This document shows positions 35,260 through 46,317 of a stretch of DNA of 64,000 nucleotides, one piece after another; positions within the stretch are counted from its first letter, which is position 1; the number at the start of each line of letters is the position of its first letter. This DNA is from Acidobacteriota bacterium (GTDB taxonomy: Bacteria; Acidobacteriota; Terriglobia; Acidiferrales; UBA7541), in the NCBI GenBank assembly GCA_013287135.1, contig JABDEK010000008.1:1-64000 (forward strand), given 5' to 3'. The position numbers were made by a program, and so were the translations under genes. The notes beneath the pieces were generated by a model. It had not been told where the DNA came from. It ran no database searches and saw only the letters and a program-made list of their open reading frames with translations.

Positions 35260-37935
35260 ATGTTCCGACGCAAGCGGAAGGCTAGTGACTTCGGCGCTGA
35301 AATCGAGGCTCATATTCAGCTGGAGACAGAACGCTTGCAGGAACGAGGCCTCAGCTATGAACATGCCCGAACCGCGGCACGCCGTGTCTTCGGCAATGTA
35401 ACGAACGTGCAGGAACACTTCTACGAATCCAGCCGCCGGCTCTGGTGGGACAACTTCTGGCAAGACATTCGCTACGCCGCGCGCATGCTGCGCAAGTCTC
35501 CGGGCTTCACGGCCATCGCGGTCCTGACGATAGCGCTGGGGATTGGAGCAACCACAGCAATCTTCAGCGTGGTGGATGCAACGCTGCTGCACCCGCTGCC
35601 GTATCCGCACCCGGAGCAGCTCGTAACCATCGAGGACGATCTTCCCGGCGTGGGCGCGCGCGACGTGGGAATCTCCGTTCCCGAATGGCACGATTTTCAG
35701 CGCTCCGGCATTTTTCAATATGTTTCGCCAGTAGGTGGCGGCGACGTGAATCTCACAGGCTCGTCCGAGCCTGCGCGAATCCGCCTTCTTACCATACCGC
35801 CGAATTATTTTGCGCTGCTAGGCGTGAAACCGCAGTTGGGCCGCTCGTTCGATCCCGAGGATCAAACGCCCGGATTCAATCTGGAAGTGCTCATCAGCGA
35901 CGGATTATGGAAGCGGTCCTTCGGAAGCGATCCGCGTATTCTGGGCAAAAGTGTCCGGCTGGACAACGATTTGTATAACGTGGTTGGCGTCATGCCGCCT
36001 GGATTTCACGACCCGGGAGCAACAGTGGAGGAAAGCAACATCGACGTTTGGGCCGCAGCAGGTTTTGCCGGTCCGCCTGCTCCGCCTCCTCAACGCAATT
36101 TGCGGATCCTTCCGCAAGCCATCGCGCGAATCGCACCTGGGCTGACGATTGAGTTGGCACAAAGCCGCTTAGACGCACTGGTGGCATCTTTGCAGAAAGA
36201 ATATCCCAACGATTATCCGTTGCAGAGCGCATGGACGGTGCGCTTGGTGCCGCTCACGGAGACCGTGGTCGGCAACGTTCGCCAATCCTTGATACTGCTG
36301 CTTGGCGCCGTGGGATTGGTTCTGCTGATCGGCTGCGTGAACGTCGCGAATTTGCTGCTGGCTCGCGCAAGCGCGAGAGGACGCGAAATGGCTGTTCGCC
36401 AAGCGCTCGGAGCCGCACGCACACGCCTGATTCGCCAGTTGCTCACCGAGAGCGCGCTTCTTTCGTTGCTCGGCGGAATAGCTGGTTTAGCAATTCTTTT
36501 TTGCGCCAAAGGGTTTCTGCTGCAAATTATGCCCGACAGTCTGCCGCGGCTCAACGAAGTATCCATCAACTGGTCCGTCTTACTTTTCGCTCTCGCCGCT
36601 TCTCTCGTCGCCGGGATGATTTTCGGCTTGGCTCCCGCGTTGCATGCCGGCCGGGTGGATTTGATTCCGACGCTCAAACAGGAAGCGCGCGGCTCCACTG
36701 GTTCGGGAGAGCAGGCGCGCACGCGTCGCGTGTTGATGGTCACGGAATTTGCCCTCTCTCTTGTGCTGATGATTGCCGCCGGCCTTTTGCTCCGCAGTTT
36801 TTGGGATTTGTTGAATGTGCGCCCGGGATTCAATCCGCAAAACGTAATGGCGGTGCGTACGTGGTTGCCCGTGCCCAATGATCCCGACACTGACATTTAC
36901 AAAACGTCGGCTCAGGAAGCGCCGTTCATACGCGAAATACTTCGTCGTGGCAGGACGTTGCCAGGCGTACAAGAAGTCGCCGTTGGCGACATGGCTGCTG
37001 TTCCATTGGGCCACGGTCGGAACGATCTAAACCCGTACGCGTTGATCCTTGAAGGCCGGGAAAATCAAAGCGACCAGGCTCCTTTGGTGAACGCCACCAT
37101 GGTCACGCCATCCTATTTCCGCTTGCTCGGCATGACGCTGCAGCGCGGCCGTTTGCTGAGCGAGTTGGACAACGAAAATGCTGCGGCCGTAGCCGTGATC
37201 AATGGAAGCTTCGCGCGAACGTACTGGCCAAACGAGGGCGCTGTTGGCAAACGTCTCAGGCTAAGTAACGCCCGCGGAACCACCATGAACCGTTCCTGGA
37301 CCACGGTGGTCGGCGTGATCGGGGATGCGCGGACAGAATCACTCGCGGAATCGAGCATTCCGCAAATCTATCTGAGCTTGTATCAGCACGGGCCTAAAGA
37401 TCTGGCGATATTCTTGCGCGGAGGCCTGGACTCCGCCGCTACTCCCGTAGAGTTGCGCGAGCAGGTGCAGTTGATCAATCCCGAGCTTCCCGTTTTTGGC
37501 GCGCAGATGCTGAACGACATGGTGACCGCGTCTCTCTCCGAGCGGCGATTTTCGTTGGAAATGGTTGGCCTGTTCGCACTGACGGCCTTGTTGCTCGCTG
37601 GACTTGGAATTTATGGAGTGATTTCCTACATTGTAAGCGAGCGCACGCACGAAATCGGCGTTCGCCTCGCGCTCGGCGCGCAAAGCCGCAACATCCTGCG
37701 AATGGTTTTGCGTCAGGGATTGGGGCTGGCCATTGCCGGCGCTGCGGTAGGACTTGTTTGTGCGCTGGTTGTTTCGCACTTGATGGCGGGACTGCTTTAC
37801 GGCGTCAGGCCGACGGACCCTCTCACATTTGCGGGTGTCGCTGTTCTTCTCATCGGCGTCGCTCTTCTCGCTTGTTACATACCGGCGCGGCGTGCGATAC
37901 GCGTCGATCCACTCGTCGCGCTCAGACACGATTAG
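35260..37935 (+). CDS. ADOP-type duplicated FtsX/MacB permease (891 aa)
   Basis: The gene begins four bases after the PadR stop. Residues 1-60 are a polar helical region (FGAEIEAHIQLETERLQERG) that is specific to this family. Then come two MacB-like halves, each with one transmembrane helix, a periplasmic domain and an FtsX three-helix block; the first block holds LLGAVGLVLLIGCVNVANLL and the last reads [20 protein letters not shown]. There is no ATPase in the gene or next to it, so it is an orphan permease. It could work with a distant ATPase or as a mechanotransmitter. A decayed paralogue is at 11529-12045. The gene is followed by a strong hairpin. Confidence 0.93.
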   Translation: MFRRKRKASDFGAEIEAHIQLETERLQERGLSYEHARTAARRVFGNVTNVQEHFYESSRRLWWDNFWQDIRYAARMLRKSPGFTAIAVLTIALGIGATTAIFSVVDATLLHPLPYPHPEQLVTIEDDLPGVGARDVGISVPEWHDFQRSGIFQYVSPVGGGDVNLTGSSEPARIRLLTIPPNYFALLGVKPQLGRSFDPEDQTPGFNLEVLISDGLWKRSFGSDPRILGKSVRLDNDLYNVVGVMPPGFHDPGATVEESNIDVWAAAGFAGPPAPPPQRNLRILPQAIARIAPGLTIELAQSRLDALVASLQKEYPNDYPLQSAWTVRLVPLTETVVGNVRQSLILLLGAVGLVLLIGCVNVANLLLARASARGREMAVRQALGAARTRLIRQLLTESALLSLLGGIAGLAILFCAKGFLLQIMPDSLPRLNEVSINWSVLLFALAASLVAGMIFGLAPALHAGRVDLIPTLKQEARGSTGSGEQARTRRVLMVTEFALSLVLMIAAGLLLRSFWDLLNVRPGFNPQNVMAVRTWLPVPNDPDTDIYKTSAQEAPFIREILRRGRTLPGVQEVAVGDMAAVPLGHGRNDLNPYALILEGRENQSDQAPLVNATMVTPSYFRLLGMTLQRGRLLSELDNENAAAVAVINGSFARTYWPNEGAVGKRLRLSNARGTTMNRSWTTVVGVIGDARTESLAESSIPQIYLSLYQHGPKDLAIFLRGGLDSAATPVELREQVQLINPELPVFGAQMLNDMVTASLSERRFSLEMVGLFALTALLLAGLGIYGVISYIVSERTHEIGVRLALGAQSRNILRMVLRQGLGLAIAGAAVGLVCALVVSHLMAGLLYGVRPTDPLTFAGVAVLLIGVALLACYIPARRAIRVDPLVALRHD

Positions 37936-37960
37936 CTACCCGAGATACGCACCAAGTAAA

Positions 37961-37997
37961 AAAGGGCGTCGCGGTGAGTTGCACCGCGACGCCCTTT
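37961..37997. terminator. Perfect 16-bp bidirectional terminator between ADOP and groEL
   Basis: AAAGGGCGTCGCGGTG (37961-37976) and CACCGCGACGCCCTTT (37982-37997) are perfectly complementary around AGTTG. It lies between two convergent genes. The loop and downstream sequence resemble the hairpin at 27422. Confidence 0.85.
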
Positions 37998-38059
37998 GTG
38001 GATCTGATCCGTCCGCTCAGCAAGCGCCGAGCCTCGGGATGGATAGCCCTGCGGGCGAT

Positions 38060-39727
<1,668 letters not shown>

Positions 39728-39788
39728 CTAAGTGTTAGTCCGGCTCAGCCAGCCTCGCGTTGCGTTGAGGCCCAGCCAATTCCGGAAG

Positions 39789-40109
39789 TTACTTTTTGCC
39801 GCCAGCCGCTTTGGCCTGGCCGCCGATCTTGGCGAGGATTTCATCTTCTTTCATGATCATGAATTCTTCGTCGTCGATCTTGATGTCGTTACCGCTGTAC
39901 TTGCCGAACAGAATCTTGTCCCCAGGCTTCACATCGAGCGGAATCCGGGTACCCTTTTCCATGCGGCCTGCGCCTACGGCAACCACTTCGCCTTCTTGAG
40001 GTTTTTCTCTGGCCGAGTCAGGGATGATAATTCCGCCCTTTACGGTTTCTTTCTCTTCCAACCGCCGCACTAGCACGCGGTCGTGTAGTGGCGTAATGTT
40101 CACTGCCAT
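39789..40109 (-). CDS. groS: Co-chaperonin GroES (106 aa)
   Basis: The start is ATG 40109, with GGAGG seven bases before it; the frame open to 40184 lies in the leader. [20 protein letters not shown] is the GroES N-terminus, [17 protein letters not shown] the mobile loop that contacts GroEL, and [11 protein letters not shown] the dome region. The tail ([10 protein letters not shown]) is slightly longer than in E. coli. Transcription should be released from CIRCE control on heat shock. Confidence 0.97.
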   Translation of the reverse strand: MAVNITPLHDRVLVRRLEEKETVKGGIIIPDSAREKPQEGEVVAVGAGRMEKGTRIPLDVKPGDKILFGKYSGNDIKIDDEEFMIMKEDEILAKIGGQAKAAGGKK

Positions 40110-40170
40110 TTGTGCTTTTCCTCCGGTGAAAAACTTAGGTATCGTTCGAAGGGAGGCTACAGCCGAGGCC

Positions 40171-40197
40171 TTAGCACTCCTCATGAACGAGTGCCAA
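40171..40197. promoter_or_regulatory. CIRCE operator (HrcA binding site) of groES-groEL
   Basis: TTAGCACTC, nine bases, GAGTGCCAA is a CIRCE inverted repeat with at most one mismatch between its arms. It lies 61 bases upstream of the groES start, between it and the promoter, so HrcA repression of the chaperonin operon is expected. No hrcA gene is in this window. Confidence 0.92.
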
Positions 40198-40224
40198 TAG
40201 TATCAAATGCAGGGATACAGTCAA
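40197..40224 (-). promoter_or_regulatory. groES-groEL promoter
   Basis: Read on the minus strand: TTGACT (40224-40219), 16 bases, TACTAT (40202-40197). It ends exactly where the CIRCE repeat begins, the usual layout for HrcA control. Confidence 0.7.
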
Positions 40225-40337
40225 GGCAGTAGTTGACAATTATTCGCTCACATCTTTGCAATGGAATTAAAGGGCTTATTTTCTGATATATAGGTCGTTG
40301 ATTGGGCGCGCCGATCATGTTAGTTTAGCGCGAAATC

Positions 40338-40949
40338 ATGAGTAAGAAAAACGTGGGCGGATATGTTCTGGCGGGAGGCAAAAGCTCGCGCATGGGGCGC
40401 GATAAGGCGCTGTTGGAAATCGACGGCGAGTCATTGCTCGTGCGCGCGACGCGGCTAGTGCGGGCCGTGCTGAGCGAACCAGTGGTCATCGCCTGCACTC
40501 CTGGTTACGAGGCACTAGGGTTGAAGATTGTGGCTGACGATTTTCCTGGGTACGGGCCACTGGGAGGAATCGCGACGGCTCTGCACGTTTCTTCGAGGCC
40601 CTGGAACCTGGTGATAGCGTGCGATCTTCCATACCTTACCAAGCCCTGGCTGGAATATTTGATTGAGCGGGCGCTGAAATCGGAAGCGGACGCGGTGGTG
40701 CCTATGAATGTGCGCGGGCCGGAGCCGCTTTGCGCCATGTATCACAGAAATGCCCAGATGCGAATCCGCACAGCGGTGCAAGGCGGCATGCGCAAAGTGA
40801 CGGACTCGTTCGCAAATCTGTCTGTGGAGCATGTGGAACCGGATGAGTGGAAAGCCTTTGCTTCCGACGGCGTACTATTTAAGAATGTCAATTCGCCCGC
40901 GGACTACAGAGAAGCGACGGCGCGGCTAAGCAAGCAGAAAAATTCATGA
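40338..40949 (+). CDS. mobA: Molybdenum cofactor guanylyltransferase MobA (203 aa)
   Basis: The nucleotide-binding signature LAGGKSSRMGRDKALL spans about residues 10-25, with FPGYGPLGGIATAL near 72 and IACDLPYL (the metal-binding Asp) near 97. MobA attaches GMP to molybdenum-molybdopterin, making the bis-MGD cofactor for nitrate, DMSO or formate enzymes. No other molybdenum gene lies in the window. Its stop overlaps the next gene (ATGA), and the three genes to 43140 form an operon of unrelated-looking members. It is divergent from groES. Confidence 0.88.
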   Translation: MSKKNVGGYVLAGGKSSRMGRDKALLEIDGESLLVRATRLVRAVLSEPVVIACTPGYEALGLKIVADDFPGYGPLGGIATALHVSSRPWNLVIACDLPYLTKPWLEYLIERALKSEADAVVPMNVRGPEPLCAMYHRNAQMRIRTAVQGGMRKVTDSFANLSVEHVEPDEWKAFASDGVLFKNVNSPADYREATARLSKQKNS

Positions 40950-41713
40950 GCGAACACTATTTCGAATTTCGCAACGTCTTTAAAGCGTTTGACGATAACG
41001 AAGTGTTGAAAGACGTGAGCTTTTTCGTCAATCAGGGCGAGACTGCTGTGATCATGGGACGCAGCGGAGTGGGTAAATCCGTTTCGCTGAAACTGCTGCT
41101 CGGTTTTCTTCAGCCCGATTCCGGGCAAATTATCGTGGCGGGAAAAGATGTAGCTGGTTGGACCGAAAAACAATTTTCGGAAACACGGCGGCGGGTGACC
41201 ATGGTTTTTCAGTCCGGCGCGCTGTTCGATTCGCTGACTGTGAAGGAAAACATCGCGTTCCCGGTGGAAACGCGCGGCGTCGCCGAAGAGCAGGAAAAGG
41301 CTGAACAAACTGTAGGCGAACTGATGAAAATGCTGGAAGTGGAGCAGTATGCCAACCAACTTCCTTCCGATCTGGGCACAGGGACGAAACGCGCTGTGGC
41401 GATTGCGCGGGCGCTCGCTGAAAATCCGGATGCGATTCTCTATGACGAGCCAACCACCATGGTGGATCCGATCATGGCGGCTCATGTGGGCGACTTGATC
41501 GTCAAATTGAAAAAGCAGTTTAAGAAAACATCCATAGTGGTGACGCACGATACGCATCTGGGAAGAAAACTGGCCGATCGTGTGATCTTTCTGGTGGAAG
41601 GGCGCGTTGCTTTTTTTGGAACGTGGCAAGAGCTGGAAAATTCGCAAGACCCTTTCCTGCGAAATTTTCTGGCGCAGGATGAGTTGATCCCTGCTTTGGA
41701 CGCCACGGCGTGA
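40946..41713 (+). CDS. ABC transporter ATPase, MlaF-like (255 aa)
   Basis: Walker A is GRSGVGKS (38-45), Walker B is AILYDEP, and the H-loop is VTHD. The signature motif, normally LSGGM, reads DLGTGTKRAVAIARA, a divergent form. The pattern LLLGFLQPDSGQIIVAGKDV and the segment ETRRRVTMVFQSGALFDSLT fit the MlaF/Ttg2A group of retrograde phospholipid transporters. No MlaE permease or MlaD lipid-binding gene is next to it, so it would use a permease encoded elsewhere. It overlaps mobA upstream (ATGA) and the permease gene downstream (GTGA), showing tight translational coupling. Confidence 0.85.
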   Translation: MSEHYFEFRNVFKAFDDNEVLKDVSFFVNQGETAVIMGRSGVGKSVSLKLLLGFLQPDSGQIIVAGKDVAGWTEKQFSETRRRVTMVFQSGALFDSLTVKENIAFPVETRGVAEEQEKAEQTVGELMKMLEVEQYANQLPSDLGTGTKRAVAIARALAENPDAILYDEPTTMVDPIMAAHVGDLIVKLKKQFKKTSIVVTHDTHLGRKLADRVIFLVEGRVAFFGTWQELENSQDPFLRNFLAQDELIPALDATA

Positions 41714-43140
41714 GCGAGACTTCCGTAGAGAACTCCAAACCAAAACTCCCGCGAGTGATGGGCTTCTGGGACGTTTTGCTGTTCAACATTGTGACCGTGC
41801 TGGGTCCGCGGTGGATTGCGGCGGCGGCACACAACGGAACGTCTTCTATCAGTTTGTGGTTTCTGGCCGCGCTCTTATTTTTTGTTCCCACGGCGCTGGT
41901 GATTGCCGAGCTTTCCACGCGATTTCCGCAAGAGGGTGGGCTGTACGCGTGGGCTAGAGACGCGTTTGGAGAATTTCACGGATTCGTGGCCGGTTGGACT
42001 TACTGGATTTACACCTTGTTTTATTTTCCGGCGCTGTTGTTTGCGAGCGCAGCGATGGCTGCTTACATCGGTGGAATCGGATACGCGCCGCTGGCGCAGA
42101 ACCGCACGTTTTTGCTGGTGGTGTCGTTCCTGCTTTTCTTTGTGGCGGTTTACATGAACATCATTGGATTGCGCATCGGGAAGTGGCTGCAGAACGCGGG
42201 CGCGGTGGGCACGTTTGTGCCCCTGGTGATGCTGATAATTGCCGCGGCTTTCGTTTGGGCTCGATTCGGTTCGCTAACGCAATTCACTTGGAGCAATATT
42301 CAACCACACTGGAATTGGGACACGGTGAATTTCTGGCCGCAAATCGCGTTCGCGTTTGGCGGACTGGAACTGGTGTCGTCGATGAGCGAGGAAGTAAAAA
42401 ATCCTCGAAAAACGTTTCCGCGCGCCATTCTGGGGTCCGGGATCGTGATCGCTGTGATTTATATTGCGGGAACGATTGCCGTGCTGACGTTGATGAGCAG
42501 CGTGCAAGTGGATCCGAAGAGCGGCGTGTTTCAGGCGCTGACGATTGCTTCGGCCGCTCTGAAGATCAGTGCCTTGGGAATCATTGCTGCGATTCTGGTG
42601 ACAATAGGAAATGCAGGTGGCGTGGGTTCCACAGTTGCGGGAATCTCGCGCGTTCCTTTTGCGGTGGGCGTGGATCGATATTTGCCTCGCGCGTTTGCGA
42701 AGGTGCATCCGAAGTGGGAGACGCCTTACATTTCTATCCTGGTGCAGGCTGGGGTTTCCGGCGCGATTTTGCTGCTGAGCCAGATCAGCGAAACCACCGT
42801 GAGCGCGTACCAAATTTTGGTGGACGCTACGAACATTCTCTATTTCATTCCGTTCCTCTATATGTACGCGGCGGTGATCGTGCTGGCGTACCGGCCGGAT
42901 CGCGAAACGTCCACGGCGGCGCTGATACCCGGCGGCAAGGTGGGAGTCTGGCTCGCGGGCGGCATCGGTTTCCTGATTGTATTGATGAGCATCCTCCTTT
43001 CGGTGATTCCGCCCGGCGAGAGCACGCACAAATGGATATTCGAACTGAAATTGATTGGCGGGACGGGGTTTGCGCTTCTGCTGGGTGTGGTGCTGTTTGT
43101 GCGCGGCGCGCGTACGAAGGCACGAGAAGTCGCGCGTTGA
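41710..43140 (+). CDS. APC-superfamily amino acid permease (476 aa)
   Basis: The start is GTG 41710, overlapping the stop of the ATPase gene. About twelve transmembrane helices are expected. The N-terminal helix motif GFWDVLLFNIVTVLGPRWI and the segment STRFPQEGGLYAWARDAFGE are typical of APC permeases of the amino acid/polyamine group. It is a secondary transporter for amino acids or amines; which one cannot be told by eye. It lies in the same operon as mobA and the ABC ATPase but is not their transport partner in any known system. Confidence 0.88.
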   Translation: MSETSVENSKPKLPRVMGFWDVLLFNIVTVLGPRWIAAAAHNGTSSISLWFLAALLFFVPTALVIAELSTRFPQEGGLYAWARDAFGEFHGFVAGWTYWIYTLFYFPALLFASAAMAAYIGGIGYAPLAQNRTFLLVVSFLLFFVAVYMNIIGLRIGKWLQNAGAVGTFVPLVMLIIAAAFVWARFGSLTQFTWSNIQPHWNWDTVNFWPQIAFAFGGLELVSSMSEEVKNPRKTFPRAILGSGIVIAVIYIAGTIAVLTLMSSVQVDPKSGVFQALTIASAALKISALGIIAAILVTIGNAGGVGSTVAGISRVPFAVGVDRYLPRAFAKVHPKWETPYISILVQAGVSGAILLLSQISETTVSAYQILVDATNILYFIPFLYMYAAVIVLAYRPDRETSTAALIPGGKVGVWLAGGIGFLIVLMSILLSVIPPGESTHKWIFELKLIGGTGFALLLGVVLFVRGARTKAREVAR

Positions 43141-43361
43141 TCGCCGCATGCTTTGCGCCGGATGGAACACTTGCTGAGAGAAAATAGCGCGAAGGAGGGC
43201 GCTGCGCGCCAGTTTCTTTATGTCAGGGCTAAAAGGCCTGACCCACAGGGATGAGCTTCTCAATCGATCGATCTATACGTGTTTTTTTGCCGGTGCAGCT
43301 GCTGCGCTAAAGGCCGCGGCGCTACCTTGAAACCTCAAAACCTTCCTTGGGCAAAACGGCT

Positions 43362-44534
43362 TTAGTGGATGGCGCGGTTTTGGGTGGACTGTTTGGTGGC
43401 GAGGGAAAAGCGCGCTTCGATTTTTGGCGCTGCCGAGGTCCCGCCTTGAAGAACTAAACCTGCAACGTATTCTCCTAGTGTCGGGCCGTGCTTGAAGCCG
43501 TGGCCTGAGCCTCCTCCTACCAGCCAGACGTTTTCGAATTCGGGATGGCGATCGATTAAGAAATCGCCGTTGGATGTGTTTTCGTACTGGCAGACGCGTG
43601 ATTCAACGATGGGGGCCTGCTTTAGGGTAGGGAAACGCTTGGTGATGAAGTTTCGCGCCGTGGCTATAGCTTGCACGCTGGCCATGCGAGGTTGCATGTC
43701 GGGGTCAACGATTGGTCCGTGATGGTCGTCGGCAACTTTGAAACCGCGGCTTTCGAGGTCGGGCATTCCGTAAAATTCATCACGGAGGTAAAGCCACGTT
43801 GGCAGGGCCGACTGCGCAAATTGCAAGCTACCCGCGGGGACACCAAAGAAGAAGATTTCCTGGCGCGAAATGAACATGCGATCGGCCAGCACATCCGGAA
43901 AAAGTTTCGGAAGCCAGGGGCCGCAAGCAAAGACGAATGTGCCGGCGGAAATTTCCTCGCCGCCGGCCGTTTTCAGGGAGGTGATGCGCCCGCGGCCTTC
44001 GGGTGCAATTGCTTGGTCGGCGCGGAAATCTACACCAGCTTTCTTGGCCTGCGCGACGACTTCGGCGACTGCGCGGCGCGCCATTAGGACTCCGCTGTCG
44101 GGTTCGAGAATTCCCCAGGCATCATCATCGAAGGAAATCTGGGGATAGCGATGACGCAAATCTGCGACTGGCAACTTTTTGAAGCGTACTTGAAGTTTCT
44201 GTAACGTTTCTAGCGTGTCGAGCGCGTACTGACAATTGTCGTGGGCGATCCAAAGAACGCCGGTGCGTTGAAAAAGCTCGGGCTTGCCGGCCTGAGCGAA
44301 AAGTTGCTGCCAGAGGGGGAGAGCCAGGAGGGACCAGCGCGTGTAAATTTCATCGGCACCATAGCCCATGCGAATGATGCGCGATTCGCCGCCGGAACTT
44401 GCGCGAGAATTCGCGGGACCGTATTCGTCGATTAACGCAACGGAAGCTCCTGACTGGCGCAGGCAATAGGCGGTCCAGGAGCCGAACACGCCTGCGCCGA
44501 TTACGGCGATGTCATGTGTTTTTGGTCCGGGCAT
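43362..44534 (-). CDS. FAD-dependent amine oxidase, sarcosine oxidase-like (390 aa)
   Basis: An FAD-binding fold opens the protein (IAVIGAGVFGSWTAYCLRQS), followed by SSGGESRIIRMGYG, the pattern of monomeric sarcosine oxidases and N-methyltryptophan oxidase. Cys315 lies in ESRVCQYENTSNGDFLID, the place where the flavin is covalently attached in monomeric sarcosine oxidase. The end GGGSGHGFKHGPTLGE matches the closing FAD segment. It would oxidise an N-methyl amino acid or related amine, releasing peroxide. It starts nine bases after ribE, the riboflavin synthase gene, so a flavoenzyme is co-expressed with flavin synthesis. Confidence 0.88.
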   Translation of the reverse strand: MPGPKTHDIAVIGAGVFGSWTAYCLRQSGASVALIDEYGPANSRASSGGESRIIRMGYGADEIYTRWSLLALPLWQQLFAQAGKPELFQRTGVLWIAHDNCQYALDTLETLQKLQVRFKKLPVADLRHRYPQISFDDDAWGILEPDSGVLMARRAVAEVVAQAKKAGVDFRADQAIAPEGRGRITSLKTAGGEEISAGTFVFACGPWLPKLFPDVLADRMFISRQEIFFFGVPAGSLQFAQSALPTWLYLRDEFYGMPDLESRGFKVADDHHGPIVDPDMQPRMASVQAIATARNFITKRFPTLKQAPIVESRVCQYENTSNGDFLIDRHPEFENVWLVGGGSGHGFKHGPTLGEYVAGLVLQGGTSAAPKIEARFSLATKQSTQNRAIH

Positions 44535-44543
44535 CGGCAGGAT

Positions 44544-45197
44544 TTAGAAACCTTCCTCGATTAACTTAGCAACCGATAAGTGCGAACTGGCGGGCGATTT
44601 TTGTCTGGCGACAAGCTTTTCCACATATTTGGCGAGGATATCGGTTTCAATGTTCACTGCGTCGTGCGGGCTCATGGCGCGGACATTTGTGTGAGCGTAG
44701 GTGAAGGGGATGATGGCGATGTCGGCGATGCCTTCTTGCCAGCAGGCGACGGTGAGGCTGATACCGTCGATAGCGATGGAGCCTTTTTCCGCGACGTAGC
44801 GGCGCTGGTCTTCCGGGACGCGGACGGAGAGCCACCAGTTGTCGCCTTCGGGAAGCAAGCGTGTGACGCGGCCGATGCCGTCCACGTGCCCTTGAACGAA
44901 ATGTCCAGCGAGGCGCGCGTTAGCGGCTAGAGGTCTTTCCAGATTTACGAGGTCACCGGGTTTTTTTTCGCCGAACGACGTGCGCCGGAGGGTTTCTCCC
45001 GAAAGATCGGCGGAAAAATGATCGTTCAAAAATTCGACGACGGTAAGGCAGCAGCCGTTTACGGAAATGCTGTCGCCGAGTTTGATGGAGGCAGCGAAAT
45101 CTCCGGCGTGGGGCAACGCGACGCGGAGGCGGCCACCATCTTTCGCGACTTCGAGCGAATCAATTTTTCCGACTTGCTCGGTGATCCCTGTAAACAT
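44544..45197 (-). CDS. ribE: Riboflavin synthase alpha subunit (217 aa)
   Basis: The protein has the internal duplication of riboflavin synthase: MFTGITEQVGKI with GDSISVNGCCLTVVEF in the first barrel, and GHFVQGHVDGIGRV with KGSIAIDGISLTVA in the second. It joins two lumazine molecules to make riboflavin. The start overlaps the end of ribD by 38 bases, and the amine oxidase gene follows nine bases downstream. Confidence 0.95.
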   Translation of the reverse strand: MFTGITEQVGKIDSLEVAKDGGRLRVALPHAGDFAASIKLGDSISVNGCCLTVVEFLNDHFSADLSGETLRRTSFGEKKPGDLVNLERPLAANARLAGHFVQGHVDGIGRVTRLLPEGDNWWLSVRVPEDQRRYVAEKGSIAIDGISLTVACWQEGIADIAIIPFTYAHTNVRAMSPHDAVNIETDILAKYVEKLVARQKSPASSHLSVAKLIEEGF

Positions 45198-46317
45198 CGT
45201 GAAAATATCCTTGAACTACAAAATCGGGGCCACAAGTTTGTACCGATATATTTTTCAGCGCCGGCGATTTTGGAAACCGTTTTGACGGAATGCGCGCCAT
45301 GGGGACAGCGCCGGTGCCCATGATCTTAGGAGCATAGAAGAGAATCATTTTGTCCACAATTCCGGATTGGAGGGCGGCGCCGTTGAGCTCGGCGCCGGCT
45401 TCGAGCAAGACGTTTAACATTTCGCGATGGCCTAGCTCGCGGATGACGGCTTGCAAGTCCACATGGCCGCGATGTGAACGCACTTGGAAAACTTCGACAC
45501 CGGCGCGGGCTAAGGCGCGAGCCTTTGCCGAATCGGCGCGTTGCGTAGTGAACACCAGGACGTCATCTTCGGCAGATTTCACGAGCTTGGAACGCAAAGG
45601 CGTGCGGAGGCGCGAATCGACGATCGCGCGCAGAAGTCTTCGGCGGCGTGGCGCACCAGAGCGGTCGGACATGCGCGGATTATCGGCAAGGACTGTGCCA
45701 ATGCCGGTTAAGAGCGCGTCGGCTTGGTGACGTAGGCGTTGGACCTCGGCGAGTGACTCGGGTGAAGTAAGCCAAGTGGTGCTGCCAGCGCGCGACGCGA
45801 TTTGGCCATCGAGGGTGAGGGCGGTTTTTAACGTCACGAGCGGCCGCTTGGTTTGAATCCACCAAGCGAAGTCTTGGTTCAAGGCCTGGGCGGGTTCTCT
45901 AAAATTTTCCAAGAGATGAACTTTAACGCCAGCGCGCTCTAATTCCGTGAAACCGCGTCCGGGCACGGCCGGATTCGGATCTTCCATCGCGACATAAACA
46001 TTAGCTATTCCTGCGGCGATGATGGCTTTTGTGCACGGGCCGGTGCGGCCAGTCCGGCAGCAAGGTTCTAGCGTGACGTAAAGGCTGGCGCCGATCGCTT
46101 TCTTGCCAGCTTTTTTGAGCGCGACAATTTCGGCGTGGTCGCGGCGCTCATACACATGGAATCCTTCGCCAACTACGCGGCCATTTTTTACCAGGACTGC
46201 GCCGACCATCGGATTCGGGTGCGCGAGGGCCACACCCAGCCGCGCCAGATCGAGTGCGCGTTCCAAAAATGCGTGGTGTAACGCGCCGGCGGAGCTAGTC
46301 GAAGAGCGAGTGGACAT
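45160..46317 (-). CDS. ribD: Bifunctional riboflavin deaminase/reductase RibD (385 aa)
   Basis: The start is put at ATG 46317, which overlaps the ftsY end by 23 bases; the frame extends to 46437 inside ftsY without a protein-like pattern. The deaminase domain has the zinc site HAE (His61, Glu63) and EPCCRTGRTGPC (Cys86, Cys95); the usual His in PCCHTGRTPPC is Arg here. The reductase domain follows from about residue 150 (RPLVTLKTALTLDGQIASR, then LTGIGTVLADNPRM). It carries out the deamination and reduction steps after GTP cyclohydrolase II. The overlap with ftsY and ribE indicates one operon. Confidence 0.93.
   Translation of the reverse strand: MSTRSSTSSAGALHHAFLERALDLARLGVALAHPNPMVGAVLVKNGRVVGEGFHVYERRDHAEIVALKKAGKKAIGASLYVTLEPCCRTGRTGPCTKAIIAAGIANVYVAMEDPNPAVPGRGFTELERAGVKVHLLENFREPAQALNQDFAWWIQTKRPLVTLKTALTLDGQIASRAGSTTWLTSPESLAEVQRLRHQADALLTGIGTVLADNPRMSDRSGAPRRRRLLRAIVDSRLRTPLRSKLVKSAEDDVLVFTTQRADSAKARALARAGVEVFQVRSHRGHVDLQAVIRELGHREMLNVLLEAGAELNGAALQSGIVDKMILFYAPKIMGTGAVPMARIPSKRFPKSPALKNISVQTCGPDFVVQGYFHDVYRDHRASRKN

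Noticed and set aside
41994-43187. 397-codon open frame in another frame of the permease gene
   Set aside because: The permease frame has twelve hydrophobic helices and family motifs; this frame is low-quality and out of phase.
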